NCBI GenBank assembly: GCA_026936325.1
Contig: JAPTHN010000044.1
Span: forward strand, 992,001 to 1,056,000
Origin: Platynereis dumerilii
Lineage: Eukaryota > Annelida > Polychaeta > Phyllodocida > Nereididae
Length of the DNA: 64,000 nucleotides
Direction: 5' to 3'
Shown here: piece after piece, positions 10,986 to 22,963 of the stretch
Layout: every line of letters begins with the position of its first letter
How positions within the stretch are numbered: position 1 is the stretch's first letter
The notes under the pieces: model-generated
Seen by the model: the letters and a program-made list of their open reading frames with translations, nothing else
What the model was told of the DNA's origin: nothing
Database searches by the model: none
Made by a program: the position numbers and the translations under genes

Positions 10986-13018
10986 AAAACCATGAAAATA
11001 ATCGCACTTCTTGAGATTTTCCAGATACAGGTTGCTAATTTTTTAGAAAAAAAAAATTGATTCGCTGTTCCCTGACTTGGCACACAGTGAAAAATTCAAA
11101 AATGGGAAATCGAAATACATTTTTCAGCATTTGAAAATCTAAATATCTATTTGTTCTCTAAAAGATTGCATAGTACCAAGGGATAACAATTTTAAACAGC
11201 CAAATACCAGTCGGAAACCAGACTGCATCTGTACACTGTACAGGTGGGAAGTAAGCAAGAAGAAGATGAAGATCAAGGGCAAAATAACGTGCGAATGACA
11301 GTGGGGCAATAGAAAAAGGAACTGAGCTTTATATTTTTTAGGCCTATAATTGTTCATGGAAGATTGGTCCTCACAGTTTCAAACTTCAATTTAACCACTT
11401 GACTTTGATACTATCCCAGTCATGCTGCTCTACACTGCTGTCAAGTAGACTACATGTAAACTAAAAGATCTTCCATACTGTTGTGTTAGCTGCATCATCC
11501 TGAGATTGTTCATGAAATTAAATATACAAGTAGAGTAGATCGGAGCAAGAAGCCCGGGTTAGGTGAGAGGCCCCCCCCCCAGGGTTATATCTAAACTTAC
11601 ATTTTTGGTGCATTTTCTTATTGATAGGATTGAAGCTACAGGCTTTTTAGGAGATGTCACAAATTTTCAGGGCAAACAGCACCAAACCATAGTAGGAATT
11701 AAAGAAACAAAAAAATATGCATGGTTTTTGTAACTTTGAGTAATTCTTTGAAAGGGGTTGTCAGAAATAACTTAGGAAATATTTAAAAGTATAATGGATA
11801 TCTGCATTGCTTCACTTCATGACCATCATATAAATATGATTTGGATCATTTTTTTTTGCATTTTAGTTCAAAATATAGAGGTCATTTGAAAGTATGTGTG
11901 TTTGGGGCGAGAGGCCCTACAATGGTATCTGGCATGAGGCCCCCTTCGCTGGGGCCTCGAAGTTGCTTCAGGAACCATTTACCTAATGATATGTACTTTA
12001 CCTTAAATCTTGATAGAATATGGCCGAAATCGAAAAAGGGCAAAAAGTATTGAGAAATAAAAGTATGAACATAAAAATTCAGAAATTCAGTAAAAGTAAA
12101 TAGAATGCCTTAAAAATGATAGAAGATCCCCAATAAATAACTTTCAAGCTGAATGCGCTCGCAAAAATAAATTGCCATGGGATTATAATAGGGGGCTTCT
12201 TGCTCGATGGGTGGGGTAAGAAGGCCATTTGCAATTTTTTACAAAAATGGCTGTAATTCCTTATTAAAATTGGTAGACATTTGTTTCACTAGTTATAAGT
12301 AGAGTCAATTGATCTCTTCATTGACAGCAAAAGCATTCAAATAATCGACCATAAAAAGTAGGTCAAATCAAACCTCGAAGTTAAGGGGGGGGCTGCATGC
12401 CCCATGCTACTCTATGTGTCAAAGCCAAAAAGTGGTAAACATACAATACACCTGACCGTAGGTCATGGACAATTGCTGGAATCAAAATAAAATCTATGAG
12501 AAAAAAATGTTGGTCACAATCTCTTCCTGTTCTGGTTCATGTAATAAATCAAAAAATGGAAACCCTATCTCCATCTCGAATGCCCTTACATCATGTTTTT
12601 GAGACCACCATTGCATGCCAATACAGATTTAGTCTGGTCGATTTCTTTGCATAACTTCTTAGTACAAGATCGAGCCGAAAAATTGAGGAGACAGAACGTT
12701 CGAACAGGAACAAATTCCATCTTCATCAGATTATCTAATTCAGGATGACTTGAGTAACAAAAAGTCAGAAGATCAAAATATAGCCGAGAAATTGAGGAGA
12801 CAGAACAGGAACAAATTCCTTCTTCATTAGATTAACTAATACAGGATGAGTTAATTAACAGAATGTCAGCAGGTCAAAATAGACTCAAAAGGAAAGATCC
12901 TTGACTAGTTTATGGATGACTGCCTTCAAAATGTGAATGGCCAGAACTATAGTCTACATCTGATGTTTGGAGGAGGAACATCAGGAGAAAAATAATACTG
13001 AATGCAGCAGATAATTAG
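10986..13018. other. intergenic, weak inverted repeat, no gene
   Basis: ATCGGAGCAAGAAGCCC near 11539-11555 has an inverted partner near 12192-12210 (GGGCTTCTTGCTCGAT), so a degraded element of about 670 bp may be present. Poly-C and poly-G runs lie near 11570 and 12385. A short repeated sentence (AACAGGAACAAATTCC with GATTA nearby) occurs near 12707 and 12806. Confidence 0.35.
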
Positions 13019-13225
13019 GGACGGATGGATGGATGATTTGGGATTTACGTCCCGTATTTATGCACTTGGTAAGCTAAGTAAGACAGAAGGATGACACAGC
13101 AATGAAACGAAGGATGATTGAAACAGTTATCCAACATAGGCCCAGGTAACTCAGCAAGAGGTGGATTCGAACCCTGGACCCAGCGATACCACTGGACCAC
13201 TAGACCAACCCTTACCTCCCCCCCA
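13019..13225 (-). mobile_element. tRNA-derived SINE
   Basis: On the minus strand an A-box region (TGGTCTAGTGG, 13197-13207) precedes a B-box (GGTTCGAATCC, 13163-13173). The tRNA-unrelated body contains GTTTCAATCATCC and ends near GGGACGTAAATCCC. The same body is found with the SINE at 31688, so they are one family. Confidence 0.75.
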
Positions 13226-15597
13226 AAATAATAAGGGAAGACACAAGTCAGCAAAATAGACAGAACTATGGGTCATAAGTAGTTTGTCTTGCAACAAATG
13301 CATGGTAAATAAAAGAAGAAAATCATTATACATTGCCTGTCTACACATCATTTATTATTCTAGGCTAGATTGCTGGGCAAATAATCACTATTATTTTCAT
13401 TACCCTTTGATATATTGGTATCGCGTGATTGTATCTATTAGTACAAAACACTAATCAATGGCCAAATATAAAAGAGGTCGCCTAAGCTCTGTGCAAACAT
13501 GGTAGGGTTGGTCTATTGCCATATTATGATTGCTATGACTTTAGTGACATGAAAATATCATGATTTATCCTAATTTTGTCTAGTTTGCATCCTCCTCAGT
13601 TGACGTGACAATCAAATATAATTATGGCACAGCAGTCATCTAAGTTGTAAGGCAACCCTAATAAAATTACAAAAAATTCGCAATATCAGGTAACAGTACA
13701 TAGCTTTTAATCAATTGCTTTTGTTGGCTATATTGTCTTTTAAATGGGTTCAACACTTGGACACTGAACCCAAAAATTGTGTCCTTTTGAATCCTGCCCT
13801 ATGGTCTTCAAGAGCAAAAAGAAGAACTATGTTGTGGACAGAAGTTCACAGTTTCCATTGCTTGTGTGACAGGAAGTTTTCCTCTGTGAAGCAGCCACAC
13901 TTCACAGTTTACAGTGTTATATTTGTATGTTTCCTGCTGAAGCAGTTGCTTTACGAGTGTATTCACTTGCTTCATAAAATTGGTACTGAGAAGACCTCTG
14001 GTCTAACATTGTATAAAGTATGCGAGAATTACTGTGACTAGTGTCTCTCTCTTAGAGCACTAAACTAAAGTAAAGCTGATTCATGTGACACAATGGTTAA
14101 CTCTATGAACTTGCATACGATGTGAGTTATTTATCTACATTTATTCTCAAATATTTTGGTTCTGAAATTTGGTCTTTAGATTTATTGTGAGACTAAAACT
14201 TCAACTTATAGATTCAGGGTTTGAATTGTTCGTAACAGTGTTTTTATTTGTATTTCATGCAGATTCACCATATACATATTTGTCATTCGTCAAGCACATC
14301 CGTGCTACTTGGTAACCGTCATATGCGTGAATAAAGTGCATCTTTAAATTGGAACATCTAGTTCGTCATCACTTGAATCACAAACTATCTTTCAGATTAC
14401 ACTGCAGATATGGTTTGATTCCACACAAAACCATTGGTCAGACACCTGCTATTGATTGTATAGTATTGTGTAGTTTAAATAAATTGTGTTCTAAAGCTGT
14501 GGTGGTTCACCGCAGTTTTGAATTGCATGTGTAAGCAGCCTGTGGTTTTATTCTTTGCGTTTTTCTTCAAAGAAATTCCTCAAAGACAAGGAGTGGCCTT
14601 GCAAGGAATTAATGAACACATTTTAATTAAACCAAAACAGTTGAAATGTTTTGTCCACATTGTCTATGGTCTCATCTCTGTTTGGTCTACCTGATTGAAA
14701 TTGTAACCGACAAACAAATAATTCATTCTCTTGGTCAGAGGTACAAATACAAGTGACAGAGAGAAGTCTCCCACAGTCACAATTTCTTGGCATTCTTGGT
14801 TTCAGTGTTACCTGCCCCAAGGAGATGAATTTTCAGTTTCAATGGCAACCACAGAATGACTTAAAAATTTCCGAATTGTCCAAAATTGTGGAAAATATGC
14901 TGAATTTTATCCTGAGAAAAATTAATAATTCTAGATAGAAAATAAGTATCCATATATAAAAAAAGCCTCAAACTTTCTGAACGCCCCTCATACAGTAATG
15001 TTAGCCTGCTGGAAAATAAACAAAACAGGATCTTGATGTTCCTAAATAAAGGGTTTGTGGGAACACATCTGGATTTTCATTCAATGAGATGAAAAGTTAT
15101 TGCATTATGAATGATGATATTTCAGACATGCCTATGAGAGTGACCATTTAGTGATTACGGGGGCTCGGAGGTTCCCTCAGCGGGAAATTGTTTATTTCAT
15201 GGCAACGCCAGCCATACTTATTTATTTCAAGAACATGAAGTCTCCCAATATTCATTCCCAAATCAAGCACCGCCTTATTAAGAACTACCCCCTCAGAAAT
15301 TATTTTATTTCAATTAGAAGGAGTTCACTAACCTTTCTTTTAACCAGTGTAGAGGAAGCCCATTGTCGAACATGGTTCATGATGGTTAAAGTTAAAATTC
15401 AGGTTTGCAATTTTCCGGGTTGGTTAAAGTGATCAATGAGAGGATTAATCTGTAATTCAATTTGGTAATCAGCTGGATTATTGCTTCAATCATTTTGATC
15501 TTGGATTAATAAAAGATCTCAATAAAAATGTGTCAAGGGATCTTAAATCGGTTGCCCTAATTGCACCATTTGAAGAATGGATTTAATGCATTGGCAG
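13226..15597. other. intergenic, no supported gene
   Basis: ORFs up to 108 codons occur but match nothing I recognise. A segment near 14405-14470 recurs diverged near 16825-16885 in the same orientation (shared core GACACCTGCTATTGATTGTA), indicating an unnamed dispersed repeat. Confidence 0.4.
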
Positions 15598-16612
15598 TAG
15601 GGTGCATCGTCTGCCCCTATATCTTCAAAACATCATGCACTTTTGCATGATTGTTCTCTTGTATCACAACAGAAGCCCTGCAAAATTTTAGGTAAAAATT
15701 CTAATGCCAAAGGGTGGCACAACAGCCTTGAAATTTCGGTATTAGGTCATATTTTAGCGATTCGCGGTTTTAAATAATATTGTCAATTTTAAATGAAATT
15801 ATTTTTGAATGGCACAGTTAGATTCCTTAGAAAGAAAGCTTTAATTTGAATACCAACATCAATGGTTTCCATTCAGTAGAAGTCAAAATTGAGTAGAGAT
15901 ATTTTCTTTTTTATTGGGTAAAATGTGATAAATCAAAAAAAGGATGTTAATATGACTTTGGGAAGTCAAAGAAGTCTACAAAGTGGAAATATGGTCTACT
16001 ACATCATCAGATAAAACCTTGACTGCATTATGATGTAGTCAGAAGAAAAAGAGATGCAGAATGGTGTCTCAACGAACTGTTGTATTTCTCATGTTTACAT
16101 GTAATTTATGAAAATTCGAACATTTGAATTTGATGAAAAACTATCTAGACAAAATTGTCAATTACCTACTTTCTTCAGCAAAGTATTCCTTATGTTTTAT
16201 TCTAACGATTACGTCAAAGTTGCGCAGACGTTGAGCTTTTAAGTTGATTTTTCCAAACATTTTGTCATAATAGTCAGAAACTTTCGGCTCTCCAAAAAAC
16301 TTAGGCATGAGAAATTTTCAGAAATATGGCTTTCTACCATTCAAATTAAAGACAATTTTCTTCTGAGAATAATGGTATATGAATTGAAATCATATAGCCA
16401 ATCATAAGGTAGATATTTCTAACCGCGACTTTTCAAAGCATCATTTTTTGACAATGTTGGACTCAACTTTGACACAAAAGTGCCACCCTAAACCCACATC
16501 CGATCTTATTGAAATTTTTCAGAATGTGTTTCTATTGGTAAAGTCACAATATGGCAAAAGTGCTAATGAATATTTCAATTTTTACATTTTTAGGGGCAGA
16601 CGATGCACGCTA
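15598..16612. mobile_element. 1.0-kb non-autonomous hAT element
   Basis: Inverted ends start TAGGGTGCATCGTCTGCC on the left and TAGCGTGCATCGTCTGCC on the right, matching over 22 bp with one difference. ATTGGCAG is duplicated directly at 15590-15597 and 16613-16620, an 8-bp target site as in hAT. The interior has no transposase and is AT-rich with little internal symmetry. Confidence 0.9.
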
Positions 16613-18386
16613 ATTGGCAGACAGGAGATGGAGCGGAGTGGTGTAACCAACCCCCCCCCCCCCAAAAAAAAAGGTTTGCCAGAAACAAAAAAAGTATCTT
16701 GTATCCGCATAAAATTTAGTATGTTGCATGAAAAAATTGTATGCGAAATATCAAAGGTAGTTGTCCATTCTGAACAAATCTTTGCATAATCTGATGATAG
16801 ATATGTTGAGGGTAAGGATGGTTCGTCCGATTCCATACAAAACCTTCAGACAGACACCTGCTATTGATTGTATGGTTTAACAAAAGTATGCTGTTTAAAA
16901 TCATTTGAAATCTGGATCATAAGATTCAGGAAAATTTTGCTTGACCTCCCTGAAGTAAGGTAATATGTTCATTTTAGTTATATATTAGTATTCTTGGAAT
17001 TGATCTAAAGAAATTTGTTTTTTCCTTAGTGCCAGATTGGACCTATGACGTCATTAGTGGATACTAGGCAATCAATGATGCCATAGGTTAAACTGACCAA
17101 TAGTGATCTTTGAGGTCAGTTTCATCATAGCCTTGCTGTTTCATCATTGCCAGAGATGCCAATAATACCTCAACAACAACAACTGAGGTGCAAACTTTGA
17201 GACTCCTTGGGATGTGGCACTCTGCTCAAAAGCTGTCAATTGATCCACATGTTTGCACATTGAAGCCAGGTGCTGTGGTGACCAACATACAATACAGAAT
17301 TAAAGTAATTTTTTGTAGCTTTGCACAGAAACAAAACTATAAACAGTGCGCAAACTGCTTGAACTTGACAGCTCCATAGCCAATGCCAGTTGTATTATTT
17401 GTCTTGGTTGGATTTCAGATATTTTCAGTAATACCAAAAATACAATCCTCCTGCCCACAACTTACAGCCGACGAACGACGAGTACTTACATTTGACATCA
17501 ATGACCTCATAGCAGGCCCTATCCATAGCATTGAAATAAGCTGTTAACGTGTCATTGAGTAACTTGTGACCTCATTGACACTTAGTTGGTCTCTAGATTT
17601 GATAACATTGCAAGTATAGGCTATGACTTCATAAATTCCTTATGACTCACTAGGATAACATGGCATGTATAGGGCTCTGACCTCACAAGGAACATTTCAG
17701 TCCAGATCTGTAAGCACTTGATGTTCGTCTACTGTAACTCCTGATTTTTTTTTTTTTTGTCTTTTCTCAGTTTTTTGCAGTAGTATTATTGGCTGATCTG
17801 GCCATGACATAAGTGCAAAGCTCTGATGAAGCTGTCCACATGACATGCAATTGGCCAGTTTCACCTATGACATCATGGCTATTGCCAAAGTGGTATGCGA
17901 TCCAATGAAGTGTCCAGCTATGCCATAAGGTTCCACGCTATAAAAATAATGATTTCTTCAGAGCAATTGCCGGAGCTGTAAGAGTGACCAATGCAGTTAG
18001 TAGAAATTAATAACTCTTCAATATTTTGTTGTACACTAAATTGTCAGCAGCTTGCATGAGCCACGCTAATGGTGACCCCATACATAAGTGACTGTCTTTG
18101 CAAAATCTGATTTGTTGATGATATCATCATATTATTAAATTGAAACCCACAAACAAAACTTCTGATAAGTCCATGAGGAATTGTCTGTTTCATGCCTGCT
18201 TGTCTGTCTCTCTCTCTCGAATTTGTACACAAGATATGGAATATCACCATTTCTGCAATATTATATTCCTTTACACAAGACACGTGAACAAGACACTGCT
18301 CTTGAAATTTGATCTAAGATGAAACAGATTGAAACTCCTTTTGTTTAACAACTCAAAAAAATATACCTTTTTCAATTGAATGAATG
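16613..18386. other. intergenic, no supported gene
   Basis: Poly-C/poly-A runs near 16650-16672. One TGACGTCA site at 17046-17053. A stretch near 17460-17700 repeats TGACCTCA/TGACTCA-like words without a clear period. No coding sequence recognised. Confidence 0.35.
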
Positions 18387-18426
18387 GCAAGCATGCAAGC
18401 ATGCAAGCATGCAAGCATGCAAGCAA
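18387..18426 (+). repeat. GCAAGCAT microsatellite
   Basis: Five near-perfect 8-bp units of GCAAGCAT, ending in GCAAGCAAG. Confidence 0.9.
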
Positions 18427-19396
18427 GTGGTAGAATAGCAATTCTACTTTTTTCTAAACTGCTCAAAGAGGACAGGGGAGGGTAGGGTGTGGCTGGTGCC
18501 CCAAGGTTGTTATGTCCCACTCTACCTTTTTTGGTATTGTGTCTTAGTGAAGCCAATATATCTGGAAAGTTTCATGGAAATCGTAACATGCTCGACTTGA
18601 GCACAATCCAGTTGAAAAATTTTGATCGATATCTTAAAAGCAGTAATCGTGGTGTTGTATATCTAAAGTTGTCAATATCGATCACACAGTGACACAACCT
18701 GTATGGTTGAACTGACCTCAATTAATGCTTCATTTTGAACACCAACTTTAATGGTCTCAGATAATATTACACTGTATAACAAACTTTATAATTCATTCAA
18801 GAAAATAAATTTCATATAAAAATAAGAAAATGTTTTGTTGGTAATCAGGGGGATATAGCATGGCAGAAAGTGCCAAGGACAACATCCGAATGTTCTACAT
18901 CCAGGATTTTGGTCGTGAAGGTCCACTGAAAATTTCGCGTACCCCACCTGAGGATCAGGTCCATGAAGGCAAAGGCCTTTTGGGGAGCATGCAGACCTGG
19001 CCTCTAACCACCAGCTGCTCGAAACCCATCAAGAGGTCATGTAAAATGTATATGAAGCGGCATTGATCTGTGATCAATCAAAACACTGTACAGAAAGATT
19101 AATATGATAATGCCAAAGCATAGTGAGACCGTCAGGACAAATATCATTAACAAAAAATTTGGATGAAGATTTTCAACAAATTCCCTTTTTTTTATTATTT
19201 GAAATCTATACCAGGTATCTATGTGTCATCTACATGTGAGAAATTATAAATTGAAACTATTTACTTTAAGACAGCCTAAAAATTGTTTATTTAAATCATA
19301 TATAACTTATCCTCTTGTTGGGTTATTTTATAACAATTCAGTCATGTAATAACATGAGCTCAGTTGATTAAAACCATATAACTAACTCATGCTTAA
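18427..19396. other. intergenic, no supported gene
   Basis: An ORF of 68 codons at 18860-19066 matches nothing known. A fragment with ATGCCAAAGCATAGTGAGAC (about 19111-19130) matches the left end of the repeat at 38867-39300. Confidence 0.35.
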
Positions 19397-19672
19397 GGAG
19401 ACCAGATGATAGTTTGGGGGGCTATGGACTTTAACCCCGGGACAAACTTCTTTTTCGATCGCGACGCGTTGGCGAACATATTTTTCGCATGTGCACTAGC
19501 GACAAACTTTTTTATCGGAATTTTAATATTATGGTACACTAGCTAGTAGCTACAGGTGGAATCAAACTTTTTTTTATATCCATGTGCTGAACAAACTTTT
19601 TTTTCAGTGTCAAGTGGGAACCAATCTTTTTTTTTTCACCAAAAGTCCATAGCCCCTCTCCAAAGATCATCT
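19397..19672. mobile_element. MITE of about 276 bp with long terminal inverted repeats
   Basis: GACCAGATGAT followed by GGCTATGGACTTT at the left is mirrored at the right end over about 35 bp with a few mismatches. The interior has four repeats of an ACAAACTTTTTT-like word. Target duplication not resolved. Confidence 0.7.
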
Positions 19673-19897
19673 GGTCAGCCCCTAAACATTGACACAATAT
19701 CAGTTTAAATGATTTAACTATTTTAGGATAACCTGCATTTTTTTAAAAAAGCATTCATACAATTTGGTACTGGGATCTGCTGGAGAAGCATTCCGTAAGC
19801 TAGAGCTCTGCAGTCCATCACAGTGTTCACTGTCCAGTCCCTTCGTGAACTTCAGCACTCCTGCCTGGTTTATTTATTTATAGCATCATGATAGAAG

Positions 19898-19964
19898 TGA
19901 CGTCATCTATGGCAGTATCTCTAGTGACGTCATCGGCATTGTGTGTTCATTAGACATGACGTCA
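19898..19964. promoter_or_regulatory. cluster of three TGACGTCA (CRE-type) sites
   Basis: Exact TGACGTCA at 19898-19905, 19925-19932 and 19957-19964. Two ACCAATCAAA (CCAAT-type) words follow near 20124 and 20205. TGACGTCA is the known CREB/ATF palindrome; whether this cluster is functional or belongs to a repeat is unknown. No transcript start or coding exon can be seen downstream. Confidence 0.4.
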
Positions 19965-20418
19965 TAATCACGGTGCCACTTTTTGACAGCTTGCCGCATC
20001 CTGAAGATTTGCCTATTATCCCATGTCTAGCCAACTTTTGTCCCTCATACTGAGCTTTTCCCTGGTCAATACAGATTGAGAGAGGGAAATACAACAGAAA
20101 GAAAGAGGGATATATTTAGTTCAACCAATCAAATTCCTTTGGCTAATTAGCCTGCAGGGATATACTGAAAGATAATGAGATCAACAGGGATATACTGGAA
20201 CTGACCAATCAAAAGACAACAGTGCCCCTATATATCATGCTTATTAGCATGTAGATACCAGCATATTTGCTGATTGTTGTGATTTAAGGCAATTAAGTGC
20301 TGCCAATTAAGAGTATTGATTTTTTTTGTAGCACTGCTGCATTCACATTGAGTGCTTCAGACTGTTTTACATTGATTTTAGATAAAAGTATTTTAAAAAA
20401 AAAGACATGATATAAAAA

Positions 20419-20501
20419 GGTTATATCATGGGTGGAGGCAGTATATACTGGATCTTGGGTGACTATACCAGGGATATATTGCCTCCACCCATGGTATAAC
20501 C
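20419..20501. repeat. short inverted repeat (foldback), about 83 bp
   Basis: GGTTATATCATGGGTGGAGG and its near-complement form arms of about 27 bp around a 30-bp loop. It is part of a larger repeat family: the text at 20507-20555 recurs inverted at 22437-22500 (AGTATATCCCTGTGTGAGTA). Confidence 0.65.
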
Positions 20502-20556
20502 TCATAGTATATCCCTGTGTGAGTACAGCTCTGTCTCCTACCATTTGAAGACCTCT

Positions 20557-20581
20557 GGTCTCTGCCCTACGGGCAGAGACC
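20557..20581. repeat. perfect 11-bp hairpin
   Basis: GGTCTCTGCCC and GGGCAGAGACC flank a TAC loop. Not followed by a T-run on either strand at once. Confidence 0.85.
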
Positions 20582-21587
20582 TGACGGTCTCCATAATTTT
20601 GTCCATTATTTTTATTTTTACTATCCACATCACATCTTGCAGCATTATAATACCACAAAAGGTCTCTAGCATAAGAAGGAGGAGATAGGAGATGAGCTGA
20701 ATGACCTAGCACTCCAGTTGATGACCTGAAGCTCCCCAAGGGATTCCTACGTCATGACTACATTCTTTAGACTAGCAGTTCTAAACAAAAAGTTAGAAAC
20801 TATCTCTAAGGAGTCAGCAAAAACCAAGAAAAGGGACTATGGCTTTTTAGTAAATCACCCTAGATACTCCATCCATTGGCAGGTCTTCTTATAGTGTTTT
20901 GGAGGGATAGATGGATGGTTGGGGCTTTATCTGTTTGACTGATGGTAATTCCCTGCACTGGTTTGAACTGCGGATGGAGAACTATAATTTTCAGCTGACA
21001 TTCAACAGCAAGGACAAAGAATGTCTTCTAGGTGAAGCTTTTTGGTAGCCCCTTGTATTAGTGTTAATGCTGTGCAACTAATATATCCCTCACATTTGCT
21101 AAATGTGCAACATGTTGACGACCCCGCTCTCTGTTCCATCTCATCAATCAACCCTCAAGAGTGCCCAGAACAAGGCAGACGGGCCACTCAGATCACAGAC
21201 AAAAAGTTGTCTTTGCAACTTTTCTGGTCTTTCACGTTTAATGAATGTATTTGAATCTGACTTCATTTTTTGGAAAATCAAATTGACTACAATTGCTCCG
21301 AGGATGGATCAGATTTTTCCCAATAACCAGTAATTCACAATAGTGCTCATCATTCCCTTAACTCCCTTAACTTTATTGAATGCAATTATTTTTTATTAAC
21401 AATCATCATGCACCTTCAGAGGTTTCATAAGTTCTGAAGCTCTTCAATTAAAACGGTCTGAAGTCATCTGATTATTTCATGATTGTAAATAATAGGGTCT
21501 ATTGCATACCTGTCCTCGTTTGCTTATTACCAGAAAATTACCTGAAATTAAACTTTTTGAGCTATAAAACAGTTCCAAAAAAGGGTT
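20582..21587. other. intergenic, no supported gene
   Basis: No ORF with recognisable content; a GGATAGATGGATGG stretch near 20905 resembles the flank of the SINE at 13019. Confidence 0.35.
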
Positions 21588-21719
21588 TAGCAGACATGCA
21601 GACGTCTGTATTTTGCATTTTTTGCCTATAGCAGACGTCTGTAGAGAGCAATAAATGAGGACTTCCAGACGTCTGTAGTGACTATATTGTGGAAAATGCA
21701 GACGTCTGCATGTCTGCTA
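21588..21719. mobile_element. 132-bp MITE built on CAGACGTCTG palindromes
   Basis: Ends TAGCAGACATGCAGACGTCT and its exact complement give 21-bp perfect inverted repeats, consistent with a TA target. CAGACGTCTG occurs four times inside about 130 bp. Confidence 0.85.
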
Positions 21720-22133
21720 TCCTTAAAAAATGCCATGTTTTATATATGAACTATTTTGAAGTGATATTTCCCTTGGAATTCTTCAATTTCAATTTCCAAA
21801 TAATTTATCAGATGAAAAACTGTTATTAATTTATAGGCCTATGCAGCTAAATATTTGCAAAATGTCTCATTTTAAAGTTTGGTTTCATTATTCATGATTA
21901 GTAGCTAATTTTAAAAATTGATGACAGCTATAATGCCCATAATACCCAGAGCGTAAAAATGTCAAGACAAATATTTATAGACGGGACCAGGAGCCGCAGG
22001 CTCGCCGAGCGAAGCGAGGCGTCCCGTCCCTTAAGGCAAATGTGCGAGGAGTGAACCAGCCAGATGGTTCAATAAAAAAAAGTGATTCAGACATCCCATA
22101 ATATGATCCTGGTACTTTTTTCTCATCAGGCGT

Positions 22134-22430
22134 GACTACCGTAAATGTTCGGAATAAAAAAAGATTACCAAAAATGTTCGAAAATTTTTTTTTTTTTTAA
22201 ATTTTGAAAAAAAAACAAAAAATTACCAAAAATGTTCGAAAAAAAATTACCGAATACGTTCGAAAAAAAAATTTTCCAGAAAAAAAATTTTCGAAAAAAA
22301 AAAGTATTATCGTAAAATGTTTGAAAAAAAAAAAATTACCAAAATGTTCAACAAAAAAAAGTTACCAAAAATGTTAGAAAAAAAAGAAAAAAAATTACCA
22401 AAAATGTTCGAAAAAAAAAGGTTACATTTT
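22134..22430. repeat. A-rich minisatellite (unit about 20-25 bp)
   Basis: Irregular iterations of ATTACCAAAAATGTTCG followed by A-runs. Confidence 0.8.
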
Positions 22431-22566
22431 TTAAACCTGAAGGTCTTCATTTGAAGGTCTTCATTTGAATGGTAGAAAGAGCTACTCACACAGGGATATA
22501 CCAAAGATTAAAAATATTGTTCCTTGGATATTATAACAAAACAACCCAAGTCAGGGTCACTGAGTA

Positions 22567-22657
22567 ACAATATCACGAGCTGTTGTGTGAATTAATATCA
22601 CTCGAGCCCGCAGGGCGAGAGTGATATTAATTCACACAACAGCGAGTGATATTGTAC
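22567..22657. repeat. near-perfect long hairpin, 24-bp inner stem
   Basis: 22580-22603 and 22619-22642 are exact complements around the 15-nt loop GAGCCCGCAGGGCGA; an outer 10-bp stem (ACAATATCAC) extends it after a three-base mismatch. An exact stem this long implies youth or maintenance. Its loop shares GAG-CC-G-AGG-CGA with the loop at 4118-4132. Confidence 0.9.
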
Positions 22658-22754
22658 GAAGTGCCCTGACGCGTGGTTGTTTTGTTTTTATCACCTGGTT
22701 TTACCTCAAATTTTCAATTATAAAGAGGGAATATTTTCTGCCATTACAAAAATG

Positions 22755-22790
22755 TGACGTCACCATGGAGCAACAATGGCGGTGACGTCA
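22755..22790. promoter_or_regulatory. paired TGACGTCA sites at outer end of foldback 1
   Basis: Exact sites at 22755-22762 and 22783-22790, 28 bp apart. The other outer end has one exact site (27976-27983) and one degenerate site (TGATGTCA near 28004) in the mirrored place. Confidence 0.5.
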
Positions 22791-22949
22791 CAATCCTATT
22801 TAGTAGAGGAAATATGAGCTCATTTTTGATGATGACCCCGCACGGAAGTACAACAGGCCGAATCATATACCAAAATGTTCGCCAGAATGTCAGCTATCTG
22901 AATCCGGCTAAGAAAATTACTGGTTCCAGGTATTAACTTGGGGAGAGCT

Positions 22950-22963
22950 GTTGCCATGGCAAC
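22950..22963. promoter_or_regulatory. perfect palindromic RFX-type X-box, outermost left unit
   Basis: GTTGCCATGGCAAC fits the RFX consensus GTNRCC-N(0-3)-RGYAAC on both strands. The mirror copy is at 27778-27791. Known family fact: RFX proteins bind this core. Occupancy here is untested. Confidence 0.55.

Noticed and set aside
13715-14041. 108-codon ORF as a small gene
   Set aside because: No recognisable motif, no good start context, and composition like its surroundings.
22134-22430. CRISPR-like direct repeat array
   Set aside because: Repeats are A-rich, irregular and without spacers of constant length; the genome is eukaryotic.
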